From the NCBI GenBank assembly GCA_032622095.1, contig CP136064.1, positions 279,871,352 through 279,935,351 of the forward strand: DNA of 64,000 nucleotides. Direction: 5' to 3'. The DNA comes from Siphonodentalium dalli (taxonomy: Eukaryota > Mollusca > Scaphopoda > Gadilida > Siphonodentaliidae). Each line of letters starts with the position of its first letter. Position 1 is the first letter of the stretch. The position numbers and the translations under genes are program-made. A model generated the notes under the pieces. That model was not told the origin of the DNA. It searched no databases and was given only the letters and a program-made list of their open reading frames with translations. This document shows positions 1-13,200 of the stretch, one piece after another.

Positions 1-45
1 CATTCTGCAAATGACAGACACGCTATTTGCAGGCTTGGGAGATAT
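1..45. mobile_element. Fragment of AATGAGGTCCCC hairpin MITE (family A)
   Basis: The first bases match the terminal part of a MITE seen many times in this window (CATTCTGCAAATGACAGACA...), cut by the window edge. Intact relatives lie at 22026-22286 and 57188-57573. Confidence 0.6.
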
Positions 46-144
46 ATCACTCAAAGTGAAATATTGGCCCCAAGAACCTGAGTTTTAAGATCTTGATACT
101 TGGCTACTTCACAGGTAGTAAATGTACTGATAACAAGTAGAGAC

Positions 145-175
<31 letters not shown>

Positions 176-3100
176 CTGGTGGAATTGGAAACTCTTCATA
201 AATGACAATTAACATACCAACAGACTTTTCCAAATTGGAGGAGGAAATGGTGACTTTTCTCACTGGATCTGTAAGACAATTAAACAGGGATTATTACATT
301 AATGTATCTTCTACGAGCATAATTTGAGTTACTACCAAACTGGCAGATATAGAAAGTTCCCAGTTTATGAAAAAGACCCAAATGCAAGTAATCACTGTAG
401 CATGGTACACCAAAAATCACACGATTGACTGAGAAAATCACAACATTCAAGTGATCTAATCATTTCCACATGTGTGCTCTGGAGTCTCTAGGACAATGGA
501 AGAAATAATGGATTGCATCTCACATGGGTTGCCACATACAGAGCCTAGGTGATCAGAAATATTATTTTCATATTTGTTAATGTTTAGATGCAAAATGCTC
601 AATTTTCACTGGCCTGCATTATAGCTACTAGTCCAAGTCTTCTCGTACTAAAACCGGCTAAGATATTGGGATGGAGGTGCCAGTCTTTAGTCCAAGACCG
701 CTTGTATACCAATCCTATGACACGACTTACGCCCACGATCTGTGGCGGGAATTTGTGGTGTATTTTACTCGATTTACCTAGCAAATCAATACATGATGCT
801 ATATACATCGGAAAGGCTTACATCTTATGGTCATAATGGTGTATAATAATCTAACTTTAATGTTAAATTACACATAGAATATTCCGGTTGATTGACACAA
901 ACATCGATTTGTTTCTCTGTTTGTTTACGTTTTAACCGAAAGCCGAAGTGGTCCGAATAAGTTCGGCATAATCCGCTGTTTGTTCTGGGAATTCTACTTT
1001 CCGTTTCTATATATAGCGCGGGTTTTCCGAACAAAAATGGCGAAAACCGATCGCCCGAAAGTCCAGTTTTCTATGTGCTTTCAGAACAATTCCCGCACTA
1101 AAAACTTAATGACATAATGGAGGATCAGAACGGTAGTTTTGTTGACAATTTTCGCAAGCAACTTGTCAAAATTGGAGCAAATTAGAACTCTTGTGTCTGA
1201 CTTGCCAAGTTGCCATGCGTGTGATGTGCATTTTGACATCTGTGTTGATAAAATAATCGGAGAACCGAATCACACAGTTTCGAAATAAAGTTCTTCCGTT
1301 TTAGTGGGACTTTTCAAACTTAAGGTTCATTTATTTAGTGTATTACATTTATATCTCCAATGTTTAATTAATCTATTTATTATTTTATTTATTGACACAC
1401 ATAATTACGATTACAATGGAGAATTCATCGTAATTTGCGTTGTTGTCCAAAATCTACGGAATATTTTCAACGGAAAATGCCGAACACAGTTCGCGAGGTC
1501 AACCGAGTTCGCATACTTTAAAAAAATTGTAAACATTGAGGTAAATGTCTCTTTTCGCATTAAATTACCGTTTTAAATTCACAACTGATGTGGGTTTCAG
1601 ATAAAATAGCATGTCTTCTGCGGAAAATATCCGTTTATTGTCGCAATTGTGATATTTTATTTCATATAATTGTGGTTTTATTTGAGCGGGTCACTAACGC
1701 TTAAGTCGTGTCATAAGAATGCATGGGCCTGGAACTCGGACTAAAGACCGGCACCTCCATCCCAATATCTTAGCCGGCTTTAGTACGAGAAGACTTGGAC
1801 TATATAGCTACATGTAGTATGAAGGTGATTTTAGTATCATTTAATTGTCAGATTAGTTCATGTATATAATTGTATGTTAGAGATAAAAAAGAATTTGTCC
1901 TTGGTTAGTTCAGGGATATTCGGGTTTGCTATTCTTTATCATCAGCAGTACATCTACTCAATTTATTCCATATCCATTGAAGCGAGGCACATGTATTCAA
2001 GGTAATCCTAGCTATTGAATACATATTGTTGTATACCACAAGGGGAATACAAGCCCGAACTACTTGATATTATTGCCAAAAGCGATGAGGTGGATGACGT
2101 CAATAATCAGCTTTGGGCATTGCACAGATATTTACCAGTTTTTCATCAAACTTAAATCACATTAAAGGTAGTTATAGCATCATATTCATGGATTAATGTT
2201 ATCCGACACAAGATGTGGAATAAATACAGAAAACAATTTGCATCATAATCTAGAATCTTTTATCAAACTTATTATGGGCGGCGCATAGTCACATATCACT
2301 CAAGCTCCGCTTTTGTGAAATAAATCCTTGCGCTGTCTGCAACTCATTCGATATTAAAAAGATTCTCGATTAAGATGCGCATTGTATTCAATGCGTCAAG
2401 TCCATAGATTAACTAGAGTTTGAATTTTAAATCTCCATCAATTATGAAGTAAATATACATACCTCCTTGAACATCCTCATCCACTATGTAGAATTTATAT
2501 CCATCAGGGGAGGTAATGCTGTTGTCACTGTTCAGTGTGACATTATTCTGGGATGCGTTCTCCTTTACTTTTTTTGAGTGAACTGTTAGACCCTACAAGT
2601 GAAAATTTGCGAGTCCATTAGTTTTAAGTTAGACAGACAATCTGATTTTGTAAATTTAGTTATTATAGTTGCCCCAAGTTGAAAATATTATGTGTGGCAC
2701 AAATACAGTTGCAAGAGGTGTTTCCTAACACATAATTTCAAGTCAATAATATTTTAAAGTAGTCAAAAGTTTCATAGTTTGCAAAAATATTTCCAGTTTT
2801 CAAAGAATTTTCACTTGAAAGTAAACAGCATTTGTGAATAGTTTTGGGTGTTCTTAGTCACATAAATCAATATCTCAGTTGAAAGATTAAATTTCTGCTC
2901 CACAAGAAATGATGAGAAATATCTGATGTTGCACATATTTGTCTTAGAAATAAGGTTTAAATAATAAATTAATAATAAAATTAACATTGTCAGACCAACC
3001 TGGAAGTCATTTCCGAGTTTATAACTGCCGATACCATAGTTATATGTGAGTTCCACAACAAAATGGTTATCTTCTGCACCATACCCCACCATTGATTTAC

Positions 3101-6100
3101 TCCATTTACCATCATATGGCCTGAAACCAAATGAGAATGATCGTATTTTTTATATTTATACTCACAATGACATAAAATCAATTTGTTTACAATATTATCA
3201 CAATAACTGATCCCACTGCTAATGAGTAAGGCAAAATAAAATTATATATACTTGGAATGCTAATTGGAAACATTTTCTGTAGGGCCAAGTTTCCATGTTA
3301 GTAGGTGATTAGTTGTATAAGTAAATTATATATTTGTTATATTTGAGGCTCCATATGGGAGACTCGCATACATAATAGAATATGCTGGCACAGGATCTTT
3401 AATGATGCACCAGCTAAGCTCCCGTCATGAAAGGCTTAAGGAACAACAAATAAATATATTACATGCGCTGTTTGTTCAATATTATAAAGTAATGTACAAC
3501 TTCCCTGTCAGAACACATAAAACATAAAAAATATCCCATGTTTTAAATGGGTGGAATATGATCTCAACGGACTTAGCCCGATTGGAGATCCATTACATTT
3601 TCTAACTGATTCCACCCATATGGTGCCCCTCGCATACATGAGCTGTCGATACTCAGGAATATATCCTTCTATCTGTGTGAGGCTTGCTACGGGCATATAG
3701 CCAGAGTGGAGATTCATTGCATGCTCTATAGGCAAAGCGATGCTGTTAATAGATATGAACTTACCCATTACAGGATGCTTTACAACCTTCTTCAAATTCT
3801 TCATGCCTCAGAAACTGTCAAATAAGATGATAGTTAGTTAATCACTTCCATGAATTTTTAATTTAGTTTATATTTAAAAATATAACATTATACCCTCTCA
3901 TACTTCAGAAACTGTAAAATAAGCTAGCTAGGACATACATGTGGATGAATATAATGACTATAACTTATAATTATGCCACAATCAAGCTTTTCTTACATTA
4001 TATACGATTAATTTATTTACAATTGTATACATGAGAGGGTATAATATTATATTGTTAACATATATAACCTAAATTCTCTCAGATCTTTAAAAGGTTAAGT
4101 GCAAATATTTTGTGCTTAAGCACAATTATTGCATGATCACCATGGATAAACAAAACCCCCCTTAATTCTTATCGGTTGAGATTCTTTTAGAAAACATAAA
4201 ACAACCCGCCCAACCTGATTATGAACCTCATTTGATCTTTGAAGGGGGAAAACTTGTTATGGCTATAAATGCAATTAAGTGATTCAATTGAGCTTAAGCA
4301 TAATTCAATTGCGCTTAAGCAAAATAGTGTAGAGATATAAATAATGGCACTTAAGTAATTGTGCTTAAGCATAATTGCATTGCGCTTAAGCACAATTTAA
4401 TTGCACTTAAGTGAAATTGAATTGCAATTAAGTATGGGAGGCCTATTTCACGTTTATTAAATAATTGCGCTTAATTCACTTATGCATAAGTGTAATGTTG
4501 CTTTACGCTTAAGCGTAATAGAATTATGAGGGTAATTCAGATTAATTATGCTTAAGTGTAAATGAATTATGCTCAAGCATAAATGAATTACACTATTTAA
4601 AGCGTAAATGAATTAGGATTAAGTGTAAATGAATGATGCTCAAGCGTAAATGAATTATGCTTAAGTGCATTCTCTAGAGCCATAATTATATTAGGCTTAT
4701 GCATAATGCAACATTACACTTAAGCATAATAGAATTATGACTCTAGATATTGCACTTAAGCATAATTCATTTACACTTAATATCATTCATTTCAGTCTAG
4801 TAATAACTAGACCAAGGTTTCCTTGCAGTCAACTCTCATTTTGAAAGTAATGAAATTTAGGTCTAGTTTTAATAAGACTGAATTCATTTATACTTAATCG
4901 TAATTCATTTATGCTTAAGGGTAATTCAGATTAATTATGCTTAAGAGTAAATGAATTATGCTCAAGCATAAATGAATTACACTTAAGTGTAAATGAATTA
5001 CACTTATGCATTATTCATATACCCTCATAGAACTCTCCTCAAGCTGAAATGGATGCAACCACATTTATAATGACAGTACTAGTAACCTACATCAGATTAT
5101 ACCAATATACCTGAGGTAAGATAGCTGAAGAACTCAATTATGCTTAAGGCTTATTCATAATTCAGATGCATTATTATTAAGCGTAAATGATTTAGTATTA
5201 GTATTAGTATGGGAAGCCCAATTGACATTTAATAAATAATTGAGCTTAAGCACAATAAGGAATCTCTACTATGTAATTGCGATTAAGCACAATAAAAATA
5301 TTTCTTTTTGCGCTTAAGCACAATTAGATATTCCCTTATTGCGCTTAAGCGCAATTAGGGATTCCTTATTGTGCTTAAGTGTATTAAGATATTCCTTATT
5401 GCGCTTAAGCGCAATTACATCCTTATTGTGCTTAAGTGTAATTAATATCTCCCTCATGAGATCACCCCTCTGCAAATAGTAGAATCTGAATAGGCCTACA
5501 TGTGGACAGTCACCAATAACCTCCACCCATCGCACTATGGACTACATTTGAATTACAGGGAGTCTATATGCAGGGTTTCCGCTAGGGGGTAGGGGAATGG
5601 GGCCGGTAGCCGTCAAGGGGAAAAATCCAGGTAAAAGTAGCCTGTTTTAGCACTGGTTGAACTACTTTCGTTATATCAGCCAATAGAATCGGGTGAGTGT
5701 AGAAATGGCAGATTGTTTTGTTCCATTTCTGTACAAGTGCCAAAGCTATCAAACCTTATACATGTACCTGTCACTTTAAAACTAGTAAATATATTAGATA
5801 TAAATTAATTTACGAAGTACAGAACACCAGTAATTTGGATCCCGAGTTAAACGTGCTCGTTAATGTTAAAGACTCACTGTGGAAGACCCAGCAGATATTT
5901 TGGATGCATAACGTAATCGGAATATATTTTAGCAGCTGCAGTGTAAATATAGAAGGCTGATTACATATCTGGCCGATGAGTATTCCTTGTAGGCAGTGAT
6001 AAGATGCCTTGATGCCCGGTGCGGCTACTCCCACATTTCTCTCTCGCTCTACATGTATTACAATGTGAACAGTATATTTTGCGGTATAAAACATGACAGG

Positions 6101-7104
6101 TACGATTAAAATACTGCTCTTTTGCATAACATAACCGGGTACTAACCGCAACATAACTAACCAGCCTCAAAGGCATAGCTTCTAGCGATGTCAATTCCGA
6201 TCACTTCCTGTTTAAATTTTCTGTATAACAACGCGTTTAGAGTGTGTACACTCACAAGATATAAAATAAATTCACCTTTAAAATTCATTAGTACTATTCC
6301 AACAAAATTCAGAAGTTTTAAACATCTTTATACCTTTATAGACATGCAGTATGTCCTGGGGTATGGCAGGAGGGGAAAACTTAGCGAGGGGAACGGGGCC
6401 GTCAAGGGGACCTGCTGCCGGTATAGCGGAAACCCTGCTATATGTAATGCGGCTTAAATTGTGCTTAAGGGCAATAAGGAAGATTTAAAATTGCACTTAA
6501 GCACAATTAGCTCTATTGCGCTTAAGCGCAATAAGAATATTCCTTATTGCGCTAACCCCAATAAGAATATTCCTTATTCAAGTTATTGCGCTTAAGCGCA
6601 ATAAGAATATTCCTTATCATTGTGCTTATTTTTTAAGTGCAATTAGAGATTCCTTATTGCGCTTAAGCAAAATAAGATATTCCTTATTGCACTTAAACAC
6701 AATTAGATAGTTCCTTATTGCGCTTAAGCCCAATTAGAGATTCCTTATTGCGCTAGCTTAAGCTCAATTATTTATTAAATTTATGTCAATTTGGCTTCCC
6801 ATAAATTACCTATATAAATATGAAAACGGTCTCCCATATGTGACACACATAACTTTATAATCCAAAACATTCATGCACCCTCAACGTCTTCAGAAAATCT
6901 GCTGAGTCAGAAAAACATCATGGACAGATGGAGTAATGCAATTATCCCCACCCGCCCCACCCCCCTTCAAAAATAAAAATACACACACAGCTGCCACTGG
7001 TCAGCTGGCCACACCTGCATTCCAAGAATGTTTCTGTAAAATCGTGCTGTCTCCGTTCTATTTCCAACTTTGAAGACAAAGTGCAGGAATCGTTTTGTCG
7101 ACAT
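1..7104 (-). CDS. GLOD4: Glyoxalase domain-containing protein 4, 5' half (continues off left edge)
   Basis: Five exons read on the minus strand: 7104-7015, 3814-3765, 3120-3000, 2592-2463 and 268-218. All have AG/GT borders and their phases join into one frame of 442 nt (about 147 residues). The start ATG at 7104 gives [20 protein letters not shown], close to the N-terminus of human GLOD4. Exon 2 supplies [16 protein letters not shown], exon 3 [14 protein letters not shown] and [19 protein letters not shown], exon 4 the [13 protein letters not shown] strand, and exon 5 [17 protein letters not shown], which opens the second vicinal-oxygen-chelate (VOC) domain. Human GLOD4 is about 300 residues, so roughly half is present; the remainder must lie left of base 1. 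VOC proteins are often metal-dependent, but the GLOD4 reaction is not well established and I infer no substrate. Exon 4 is less conserved over its first 25 residues. The gene is divergent from MRM3. The introns hold a Mutator-like element, a CTTAAG array and a 7-bp-TSD element. Confidence 0.93.
141..175. repeat. (GA)n microsatellite
   Basis: A simple GA run of about 30 bases in the GLOD4 intron after exon 5, 43 bases from the exon border. Confidence 0.9.
629..1802. mobile_element. Mutator-like TIR element, 1174 bp, 9-bp TSD
   Basis: Terminal inverted repeats of about 85 bp begin TAGTCCAAGTCTTCTCGTAC and end with its complement. They are flanked by the 9-bp direct repeat TATAGCTAC (620-628 and 1803-1811). 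Long TIRs and a 9-bp duplication fit the Mutator superfamily. The interior has no transposase-like frame, so the copy is non-autonomous. It lies in GLOD4 intron 4. Confidence 0.8.
2037..2330. repeat. Dispersed repeat related to 8690-8985
   Basis: Shares blocks with 8690-8985: the TGTGGAATA-AACAGAA stretch, the CTTTTATCAAACTT stretch, the GGCGCA end, and a GCCAAAAGC-ATGA segment. The class is unknown and I see no TIR. It lies in GLOD4 intron 4. Confidence 0.5.
3325..3440. mobile_element. Degenerate TTAA hairpin MITE (family B1)
   Basis: Contains the family core (GGGAGACTCGCATA, CTGGCACAGGATCTTTAATG, CTCCCGTCATGAAAG) seen complete at 37429-37666. The left half is decayed. It lies in GLOD4 intron 2. 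Confidence 0.6.
4080..5560. repeat. CTTAAG-centred palindromic array, left block
   Basis: Dozens of short palindromes of the type GCGCTTAAGCGC and TGTGCTTAAGCACA alternate with spacers such as AATAAGGAATATT and AATGAATTA at roughly 25-40 bp spacing. The block is AT-rich with no coding potential. It lies in GLOD4 intron 1 and is separated from a second block at 6445-6780 by a transposon. Confidence 0.8.
5571..6437. mobile_element. TIR element CAGGGTTTCCGC, 867 bp, 7-bp TSD
   Basis: Ends CAGGGTTTCCGCTA and TAGCGGAAACCCTG are inverted copies. Both sides carry CTATATG (5564-5570, 6438-6444). The element sits inside the CTTAAG array. A relative at 37923-38935 also shows a 7-bp duplication. It has no transposase frame and its superfamily is uncertain (hAT-like ends, but a 7-bp rather than 8-bp TSD). 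Confidence 0.75.
6445..6780. repeat. CTTAAG-centred palindromic array, right block
   Basis: Continuation of the 4080-5560 array, with units such as TTGCGCTTAAGCGCAATAAG plus an AATATTCCTTA spacer. It lies 235 bp from GLOD4 exon 1. Confidence 0.8.
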
Positions 7105-7271
7105 TTCTTCTTTCAGTGTGAAGATTTCAATTAAATAATCGACAAACACCCTCAACTGATAACGAATAGACTCAACTCGAAAATACTCAAGTACGAAATT
7201 ACCTACCTCAGGTCAAGGTTAAACTTTTCTAACACGTGATTTGATTGGCTAAGCTAGTGCTCAAAACAAAA
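7105..7271. promoter_or_regulatory. Divergent GLOD4/MRM3 promoter
   Basis: These 167 bp separate the start codons of GLOD4 (minus) and MRM3 (plus), so the segment must hold the 5' UTRs and probably both promoters. It contains a CACGTG E-box at 7233-7238 and, a few bases on, an inverted CCAAT box (ATTGG, 7244-7248), a common pairing in TATA-less housekeeping promoters. No clear TATA box is seen. The promoter role is inferred from the head-to-head arrangement. Confidence 0.7.
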
Positions 7272-10200
7272 ATGGCTGCCTCCATGAAAACGCATTCGCT
7301 TCTCAGATTCTTACAGAAATCCCCGATAAAAGACGGTCGTGGTATCATGTCATTCAAATTGTTCAGCAGGAGTTATTCTAGACCGATCAGACGAAACGTT
7401 CGACGTATACTGACACAGCAAGATGAGCTGCAGTCTTTGAATAAAACTGCAAGGAAAGTGAAAGATCCCAAGAAAAATGCATTCGTACCATTTGTTCCAG
7501 GGGATCCAATCCAATCTTCGTGGGTTGGTGTTGACCGAAGGAACTTTACCAAAAAAGACCAAATCAAAGACGCAAGTTGGCTGTCAGTAGAAGACAATGG
7601 GCCTACCATGTCGGATCGAATAACGTATACCAAAATGATGGAAGACGATGCCGAATTTGGGTGAGCATTATAATTACTAATGTAGTGTCGACACTCACTG
7701 TATGAACACACCCTTATATACTATATATAGACAACATTGGAAACAGTATAATAAAAATAGGTGACAGCCCGAGGTGGCATGCATATTAACCAAAGTTTAT
7801 TTCTGCAGGCATGCTAGATCCATTGGATCTTAGTATCATGGCTTACACCAGCTAAGATCCATCTTGCCCTTTAAACAATATAGGCGGCTATAATTCCTAT
7901 AAAAGTTACAGTTATGACCAACGCATATGTATTTATCAACTAAATACTAATACCAGTGTGAAACCATCCACTCACCTACGTGTCATTTATCCTTAAAATC
8001 CGTCAAATAACAGAACGTAAACACAGACATTGCACGCGTTCCTGAATACCCGTGGAAAATCCAAACTATCTACAATTAGGTCGAGTTTAACTACACTCTG
8101 CGCATGCGTGACATTTGGTCTACTGGCCTCACTACAAAAAATTCCATGAAAACTGTCACATGTGCCGTGCACGTTTGTCATGTGATATTTAGGACCTCCT
8201 ACTTTTCGTGCTTCCGCCATTTGCAATGTGTTTTCAGGATTGGATTTTTTGATTAAATAATTACGGAATTATACACACGTTATGGTAGGTGTCAGAGCTA
8301 ATATAAACTGCAATAATGTTAACATTAATGACCATGTTAGTTGATTCTTAAAATTAAGTGTATTTTTAAAAATTAGCTCGTCGCCTAAGCTCAAAGAATA
8401 TTGGCTCCACGACCTGTATGGCGTAAGCCATACTAAAAGGTCGTGTTCCAAGACCACAGGCATGCAAGAAAGTTGAGGTAATGAATATGCTGCCTCGACC
8501 TGTCACCTATTTGCGTGATACTGTCTACAACCTTGTCTATTTCTACAGGGGTGGCGGCTACGATCCCTGACATGGCGGCTATAAAATCCCAAAAGCTACC
8601 ATGCCAACCATTGCAGATTCACCAGATGGGAAGGTTAACGCTCCCCGACAGTCCCCTACCCACCCATGGTTCCACTACAGGTATGAGGTTGCGGTCACAC
8701 AGTGAGTGTCCAATACAAGGGGACTACAAGCTGGAACTACCATGTCTTTGCATTGGCGTTGCCAAAAGCAATGAAGTTCATGACATCAACCATCCGCTCC
8801 GGGTGACAGATATGTTTTTTGATCCGACTTTAAAAACAATGAAAGTAATTATAGCATCAATGGTGGTCACAGTCATGGATTAACTTATCCAACACAAGGG
8901 TGTGGAATATAAACAGAACACAACTTGCATAATAATCTAGAAGCTTTTATCAAACTTGTTGTGGATGGCGCACAGTGGTCAAATTGGCCAATAGCCAATC
9001 TTTTTAGAATTTGGCTAATAAAAATTTCATTTGGCTAAACTTTTTTTTACCCCAATTGGAGACGGGAAGCATGTAGCCAGAAAGCTAATTAAAAAGCGCT
9101 GAATAGATCGACATTCAAGACGAAGTTAGGTGAGTATTTTTGTAATGTCCAATACATTGGCGGATCGGAATAGTATCCATCATTCACATTCACTGCACAT
9201 AATCAAACGTCACGAGACAGCAACAGGTAAGCTCTAACATTTAACCAGCCTAATCGTCAAAATGCTTAATCTGTACACTGGTTATGTAATTTATGTTGAT
9301 TAGGCAGTCTGTAAGAAGATAAAATACCTAAATGTAGTGTTCCTTATAATTGGATGTACAGGCGAGCAGTTCTTAACTCAATGGTTACGTAATGTGTCAT
9401 AAACTGCATCCCGTCTAATAACCACCTGGCTTCACATCATAAAAGGTTTGAATACAATAGATATTCAACAGTTATCACCTTACTATAATAAGCAATAGTT
9501 AGCGACCGTCATGGTGTCAGCGACATAGAGTTATTACAATTGGTTTAGCAGATTTATGTGATTATAATTATATAGAATGTTAGTTTAATGTTTGCGAATT
9601 TCGTTTCAGGTAATAACTCCCATAGTGCATCTGAACAAATGTTAATGGAGAGTAAAAACATAAAGGAAATACAAGTAACCAAAGTAGCCAAAGCAGAACA
9701 GTCCATCGTCTCCGCGATGACAAATTTCTGACTTTGATTTTCACCGGGCTTTTTGCATATGGTTGGATGTGAAATCCCGCCGTATTTTGTATTAATGCTT
9801 TACATGAATTGATCTGTCTGTGCGATATAACGCATACCTATGTTCGTATAATATTGTTTTTAAAGTTGTTTTTGTGTTGTTTTAGTTATGTTTTAATTCT
9901 GAGTAACAAATCAAGTTTAACACAAATATACTAGTCATTAATTGTGAAGCGCCGAGAAAATGAGGATTTAATTTGGCCCAAGTGTTTTTCATTTGGCAAA
10001 AAAACATTTGGCCAAAGTTTTTTTCATTTGGCTAATAAAATTTTCATTTGGCTAAATTTTGGCCACAAAAGCTTTCGGTCCAGTGTGAACACTGAACGCG
10101 CATAGTTAAGTCCGAAAACTTATTTCCACTGTGGTCCCAGTAGTGTAGTGTTGTGGTTGCTGTGTAAAAATAGAATAACACTTTTTCTGCATGAGAGATT

Positions 10201-13200
10201 TACATCTATGATACTATAGTGGGCCTGTTGTAAAAGTCTTTTGTATTAATATTTCGTCATTATATTCTACAGTATGATTTAAATTTATTTGGCTGAAATT
10301 CAGTGAAAATATACCGAAAAGGAGTTTAATATGAATGCATCATCACAAATCACCATGGAATGTTGTTTATGTTGGTTAGATGAAATATCAGCATTGATAT
10401 ACTTACAAACATATTTATTTGAAATACAAAAGTATACAGGTATGATAGGCGTATACATATGTAGTTGAATATTATGCCTGTGATCTCAGAAATATTTTGA
10501 GGATCAAATGCATAACATATCTATGAACCAAAGATTATTAATATATCTGTTAAATTCTTTTCTTTGCAGGAAATCTGTGATGGAAGCCAAATCAAAGAAG
10601 CTAAGAGCAGAGAGTGGGAGAATCCTCCTGGAAGGCAAACGACTGATTAAGGATGCAATCATGGCTGGAGTTACAGTGGAAAAAATATTCTTCTCTGGAG
10701 AATCAAGTATCTTGAATGAAATAAATACCACTGATGTTCAGAACTTTCCAGCCTACAAGGTCCTATACAAACATATGAAGCTCTGGTCAGATACACAGAC
10801 ACCACAAGGAATTATGGGTATGTGGATTATATAGCTAGTTTAATATTTTTGCAGATAAATAAAAGGTGTGCATAATGTATAATAATTTACCAGTTCCCAT
10901 AATTGCAGCTCTCGACAATTGGCCATGGAAATAAGCAATGCCATGGGAAACACCGTTGCAACATGTTGAATCTAACATGCCACAGCATTAAGTTTTCTGT
11001 GGGACAAATTTCAAGGGCTGTTTAATTGCATAGACTACTTAATATATAAGATGTAGAAACAATGAAAACATCCCAATAGTTGAAGACATGTTATTTTCTT
11101 TCAACTGTATGCATGCTCATCTTTGGTGGGACAGGCATCAGCCGCATCACACTCTATAATAAATTGAATGTGAATCCGTCCATATTTGGATATTCAGTCA
11201 TAGTGTTATGAATAGAAATTAGGTGGCATGTTGTTATGCGCAAAGTGTCACATATAACCGCGCCTCTATGAAATTTCTATTCAAACACTGGAACAAATGT
11301 TTAATTTGATATCATTTACCCTGTCTTGACCAGAATTTTTGTTTTGTTTATTGTTGCATGGCCTTATTCCTGCTGACACAAATCAACTCCACACATATAA
11401 AAAAAATTGTATTTGAAGAAGAAATCAGCATTTAGTACGGGTACGGAATGTTGACAACAGTAGTGATGTTGAGGCACAGATAAATGCTCAATTTTACTTT
11501 TGTATGTTTGATGTTGAATTCACAGTTAATGCCACCCATAAATAAAAGAAGTGAAAACTCTTTTTGTACCTGTGTTCAGATAGATCATTCATAGATTCGT
11601 ACTATGACTAGAAGTGCGATTTTGTTCACAGACCGTGTTCGGATGGATCATTCATAGAGGTGCAGGTTTGTTCACAGACCGAATTCAAAATCGACCTGTG
11701 CCCATACACTTCAGATAACAATTTTTTGTGTCAATCATTATGCGCAAACAACCAGCTCTGGTGTACACATTCATTTCTAAAAGCATACATTGGAATGGTC
11801 TATTTAATTTACTGAGCTGTCCACGTATTATAAGTAAACTGAGACATAGAACTTCCCTTGGGATACCTATTCATTCTTTTGTGGGGATGTTCAGACATTG
11901 GTTCAACTAACAAATATTTGTTCAAATTATTACCTGAATATCCCAACAAATTATGAAAATGCTAAATGGTAATCAAGTAAGTTGTAACTGACCATCAGTT
12001 AAGTACTCATGTTATATTCATAAAGGTAGCATTACACAATTTCCAGCAATCTTCGCCAACTTGGGAGGGGGTTCTGTAATTCAAATCTATGCTGAGCTGT
12101 TATCTTTGACATACATGTAGACCCCATCAAGCATTTTTTTGTTTTCGGCAGAAGTGATAGGTGTAAACAAATGTCTGTACTTCGGCTAGTTCGAACAATT
12201 TATCACTGAATTATGCCCCTTGATTTGCACACTAAACGTCCAACGTTCCCCATTTTTTGACAACCCAAAAGCAGATCATGACAGAGCGAATGTCAGCAAA
12301 TGAGCTTCTTCTTCCTGATAGAGCTATGGTACTGCAGAGAAATATTTGAAATAGAAAAAAAGTTATCAAAGCAATTTCAAAATATTGTCTTGCAGATGCA
12401 GATGAAAAAATTCAGAAGAGAGATATCGGCTATTTTCCTATAACTAAACATATGGAGTTGGCCTATACTAAAAACAAACATCATGTTAGCATCCAAATAT
12501 TTAACTTTTTTTGTGAACTTTCAGTTTTGTAAAATAATTAAACCATCAAACCAGTAATGTCAAAATCACATTTAATACAGGCTACATTGGCAGTTATGCT
12601 CCCCAGATACCTATTGTTCTATATTTCAGACCTCTACAACCTGTGAAATTGTGTACTGTTACCTAAGATGTGGATCTAAGACCATATGAATTATTTCTTT
12701 ACAGCAATATGCAAGATGCCAAAGGTTGGAGAGGGGATACACGCAACTGATGACAGTTTGCCGATCACCATGATTTGTGACAATGTTAAAGACCCGGGAA
12801 ACATGGGAAACCTGATACGGTCTGCAGCGGCTGTTGGCGTCAAAAACTTCCTTGCTGTTAAAGGTATGAACAGTAGTTGAACAGTAGTTGAACCGTTGAA
12901 CTCGAGCTTCCTGAAATTTTGCAAGAACCCTGTGCCATGAATTCTCTTATATATGTGAGTCTCCCATAGGGAGCCTCGCATATATAAGAGAATACATTGG
13001 TATTGTACGCCAGTGCGTTCTCTTATATAGGCGAGGCTCCCTATCTCACATTTATTAGAGAATGCTCTGGAAAAGGGTCTTTAATGCTGCACAAGCGCAG
13101 CTCTCGTCATGACAGGTTTAAATTGATAAATTCCTGTATTTCCGATTATAATGGTGTCCCTACTCATTATAATCGTCTTATATAAAATGGGCATTTGTAT

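Noticed and set aside
3508-3804. 98-codon minus-strand frame
   Set aside because: It overlaps GLOD4 exon 2 (3814-3765) in a different frame; the conserved HEEFEEGCK frame is the real one.
7993-8226. 77-codon minus-strand frame
   Set aside because: Inside a TIR element with no recognisable motif and no support for splicing.
8515-8883. 122-codon plus-strand frame in MRM3 intron 1
   Set aside because: Lies in a dispersed repeat with a diverged, stop-containing relative at 2037-2330; no domain recognised.
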